A DNA stretch of 64,000 nt from Enoplosus armatus. Taxonomy: Eukaryota; Chordata; Actinopteri; Centrarchiformes; Enoplosidae. The notes beneath the pieces were generated by a model. It was not told the DNA's origin. It worked only from the letters and a program-made list of their open reading frames with translations, and did not search any database. Shown here in pieces: positions 62,745 to 64,000 of the stretch. Location of the stretch: contig NC_092191.1 of the NCBI RefSeq assembly GCF_043641665.1, positions 19,313,501 to 19,377,500 of the forward strand, given 5' to 3'. The position numbers were made by a program, and so were the translations under genes. Position 1 is the first letter of the stretch; each line of letters starts with the position of its first letter.

Positions 62745-63000
62745 GCAAACAGTTGCTTATTTACACATCCAGCATTTGTGGAGCAACATTATCATCCATC
62801 TGCAGTTATGTTTCTGGCTACCTGATGAATCTAAGTCCAATATTAACCTTCCTTTTAGCTCTGTTTTGGTATATCTGGCTCTTTAGCTGCTAAATGCTCC
62901 ACTGTGTTCACCAGCTAGTCTCTGGTGCTGAGCAGGTAGTGTACTGTGGGTTTTTGAGGTGTAAACCAAAAAAGTAATGAGCTGAAACTCACTATAGTCA
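62745..63000 (+). repeat. Interspersed repeat family R1, copy
   Basis: Contains GGAGCAACATTATCATCCAT, CTAAGTCCAATATTAACCTT, CTTTAGCTGCTAAATGCTCC, GTTCACCAGCTAGTCTCTGG and AGTAATGAGCTGAAACTCAC. Confidence 0.7.
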
Positions 63001-63086
63001 AACTGGCAACTAGTGCTTGCTTGCTGTGTGAATGAATGAATGCTGTATGCAAGTGGACCAACACTGTACGTCTTCTTCACAGCAGT

Positions 63087-63296
63087 CATTTTGACTTGTA
63101 GGAAAAGCACAGGCGGTAATATTAACATTAACATGACTCGCTTCTATTCATGTGTCTCAGTAAGCCATGACAGTGTGACAGTGAGCCGGCATGCACAATG
63201 CCAGGACCCTGAAACTGAAGCAGCTAAATGGAATTCAGCCATCATTTGTATTTATTATTCACACCTGCGCTTTTCCTGCTGTGACACGTGGAAATG
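63087..63296. mobile_element. Short inverted-repeat element (MITE-like)
   Basis: The left arm reads CATTTTGACTTGTAGGAAAA, GCACAGGCGGTAATATTAA. The reverse complement of the right arm (63250-63296) reads CATTTCCACGTGTCACAGCA, GGAAAAGCGCAGGTGTGAAT. Allowing a 4-base gap they pair over about 45 bp. The 34190-34320 fragment is another copy of one arm. Non-coding, so non-autonomous. Confidence 0.55.
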
Positions 63297-63746
63297 TCTC
63301 ATGTGAAAATGAGCTCCGCCTTCATAGTACCAGCCCTGATGCAGAGACTTTCCGTGGCCCAGGAGCCGAATTCAGATCTTGGTTCCTACGGTTTCCTTAG
63401 AGTAGTTCCTGCTGTTAATAAAGAAGCTACCGAGTCGGCTGGGTTTACTTGTAATTGGTCACTGTGAACTGAAATGTACCAAACACCAAATTGCAACCGG
63501 GAAATCTTTTGCACCCCGGTGTGATCGATATAACTGCACCTCCACGTCAGGTCTGGGTTGGGACACCCTGCTAGCACTAACTGACATCTAGGCGTCCTCT
63601 GTAAATACTCTGCTGACTTGTAGTGCCACAGGCACTTACAACCAGCATCAGTATCTGGCCACCACCGTTGAATTTTAACTGTAGGTCTGAGGGAGTGGTG
63701 ACGGCGGGTGTTGGGGAGAGGGCCAAGGGAGGTAGGCGGGTCCGTG

Positions 63747-63771
63747 AGTGTGTGTGTGTGTGTGTGTGTGT
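63747..63771. repeat. (GT)n microsatellite
   Basis: About 12 GT units. Confidence 0.94.
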
Positions 63772-63958
63772 CCTCTGCTGTAAGTCTGAAGGTTTGTGAT
63801 AATTAATATGTGTAGTGGACTTGATGAATGAGGACAGGTGGAGGATTTCATCATGCCTAGACAGACTGACTCCCTCCCCGGGCAGGAGAGATCCATGACC
63901 TGCCCAACACCTCGAAAAAAACACACCCCTCTATGTGTGGCAGGATCTACCCTTGAAA

Positions 63959-63985
63959 CTGTGTGTGTGTGTGTGTGTGTGTGTG
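63959..63985. repeat. (GT)n microsatellite
   Basis: About 13 GT units near the right edge. Confidence 0.94.
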
Positions 63986-64000
63986 AATACTCAGCGGTGC

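Overview
The window looks like nuclear DNA from a spiny-rayed (percomorph) teleost fish. It has large GT-AG introns, abundant CA/GT microsatellites, decayed DNA transposons, LINE 3' tails and several short interspersed families of the kind common in perciform introns. I see no operons, ribosome-binding sites, CRISPR arrays or other prokaryotic signals. Almost all the long open frames are chance or microsatellite frames, and the real coding sequence lies in short spliced exons.

Two lymphocyte genes lie head to head. On the minus strand at the left edge are the first three coding exons of blnk (B-cell linker adaptor, 1230-2261), which runs off the left end. On the plus strand from 17275 is dntt (terminal deoxynucleotidyltransferase, TdT). 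Ten coding exons between 17275 and 57483 join in frame to give 472 residues (1416 nt): a basic N-terminal stretch, a BRCT domain, a linker, two helix-hairpin-helix motifs, and the family X polymerase core with all three catalytic aspartates. The last short exon (about 28 residues in human TdT) was not found and probably lies beyond 64000. BLNK and DNTT are also divergent neighbours in human, which supports both calls. TdT adds untemplated N nucleotides at V(D)J junctions and BLNK couples the B-cell receptor to downstream signalling, so the two serve the same cell lineage.

Layout: 1-1229 blnk intron 3 (part); 1230-2261 blnk exons 3-1; 2262-17274 a 15 kb intergenic region shared by the two promoters, with a decayed DDE transposon (4707-5490), a LINE tail (7469-7911), several repeat copies, and a dense E-box cluster 244-526 bp before the dntt ATG; 17275-57483 dntt exons 1-10 with introns from 197 bp to 10 kb; 57484-64000 the start of dntt intron 10.

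The most notable points are the E-box cluster upstream of dntt, a Gly-to-Glu change in the GGFRRGK triphosphate-binding motif of TdT, a NAGNAG acceptor at exon 10, a recognisable transposase fossil, several terminal-inverted-repeat elements, and TAATTA-rich or CpG-rich intron blocks that may be conserved enhancers. I found no convincing wholly new system. Repeat identities rest on recognition and on comparison between copies inside the window, not on a database search.
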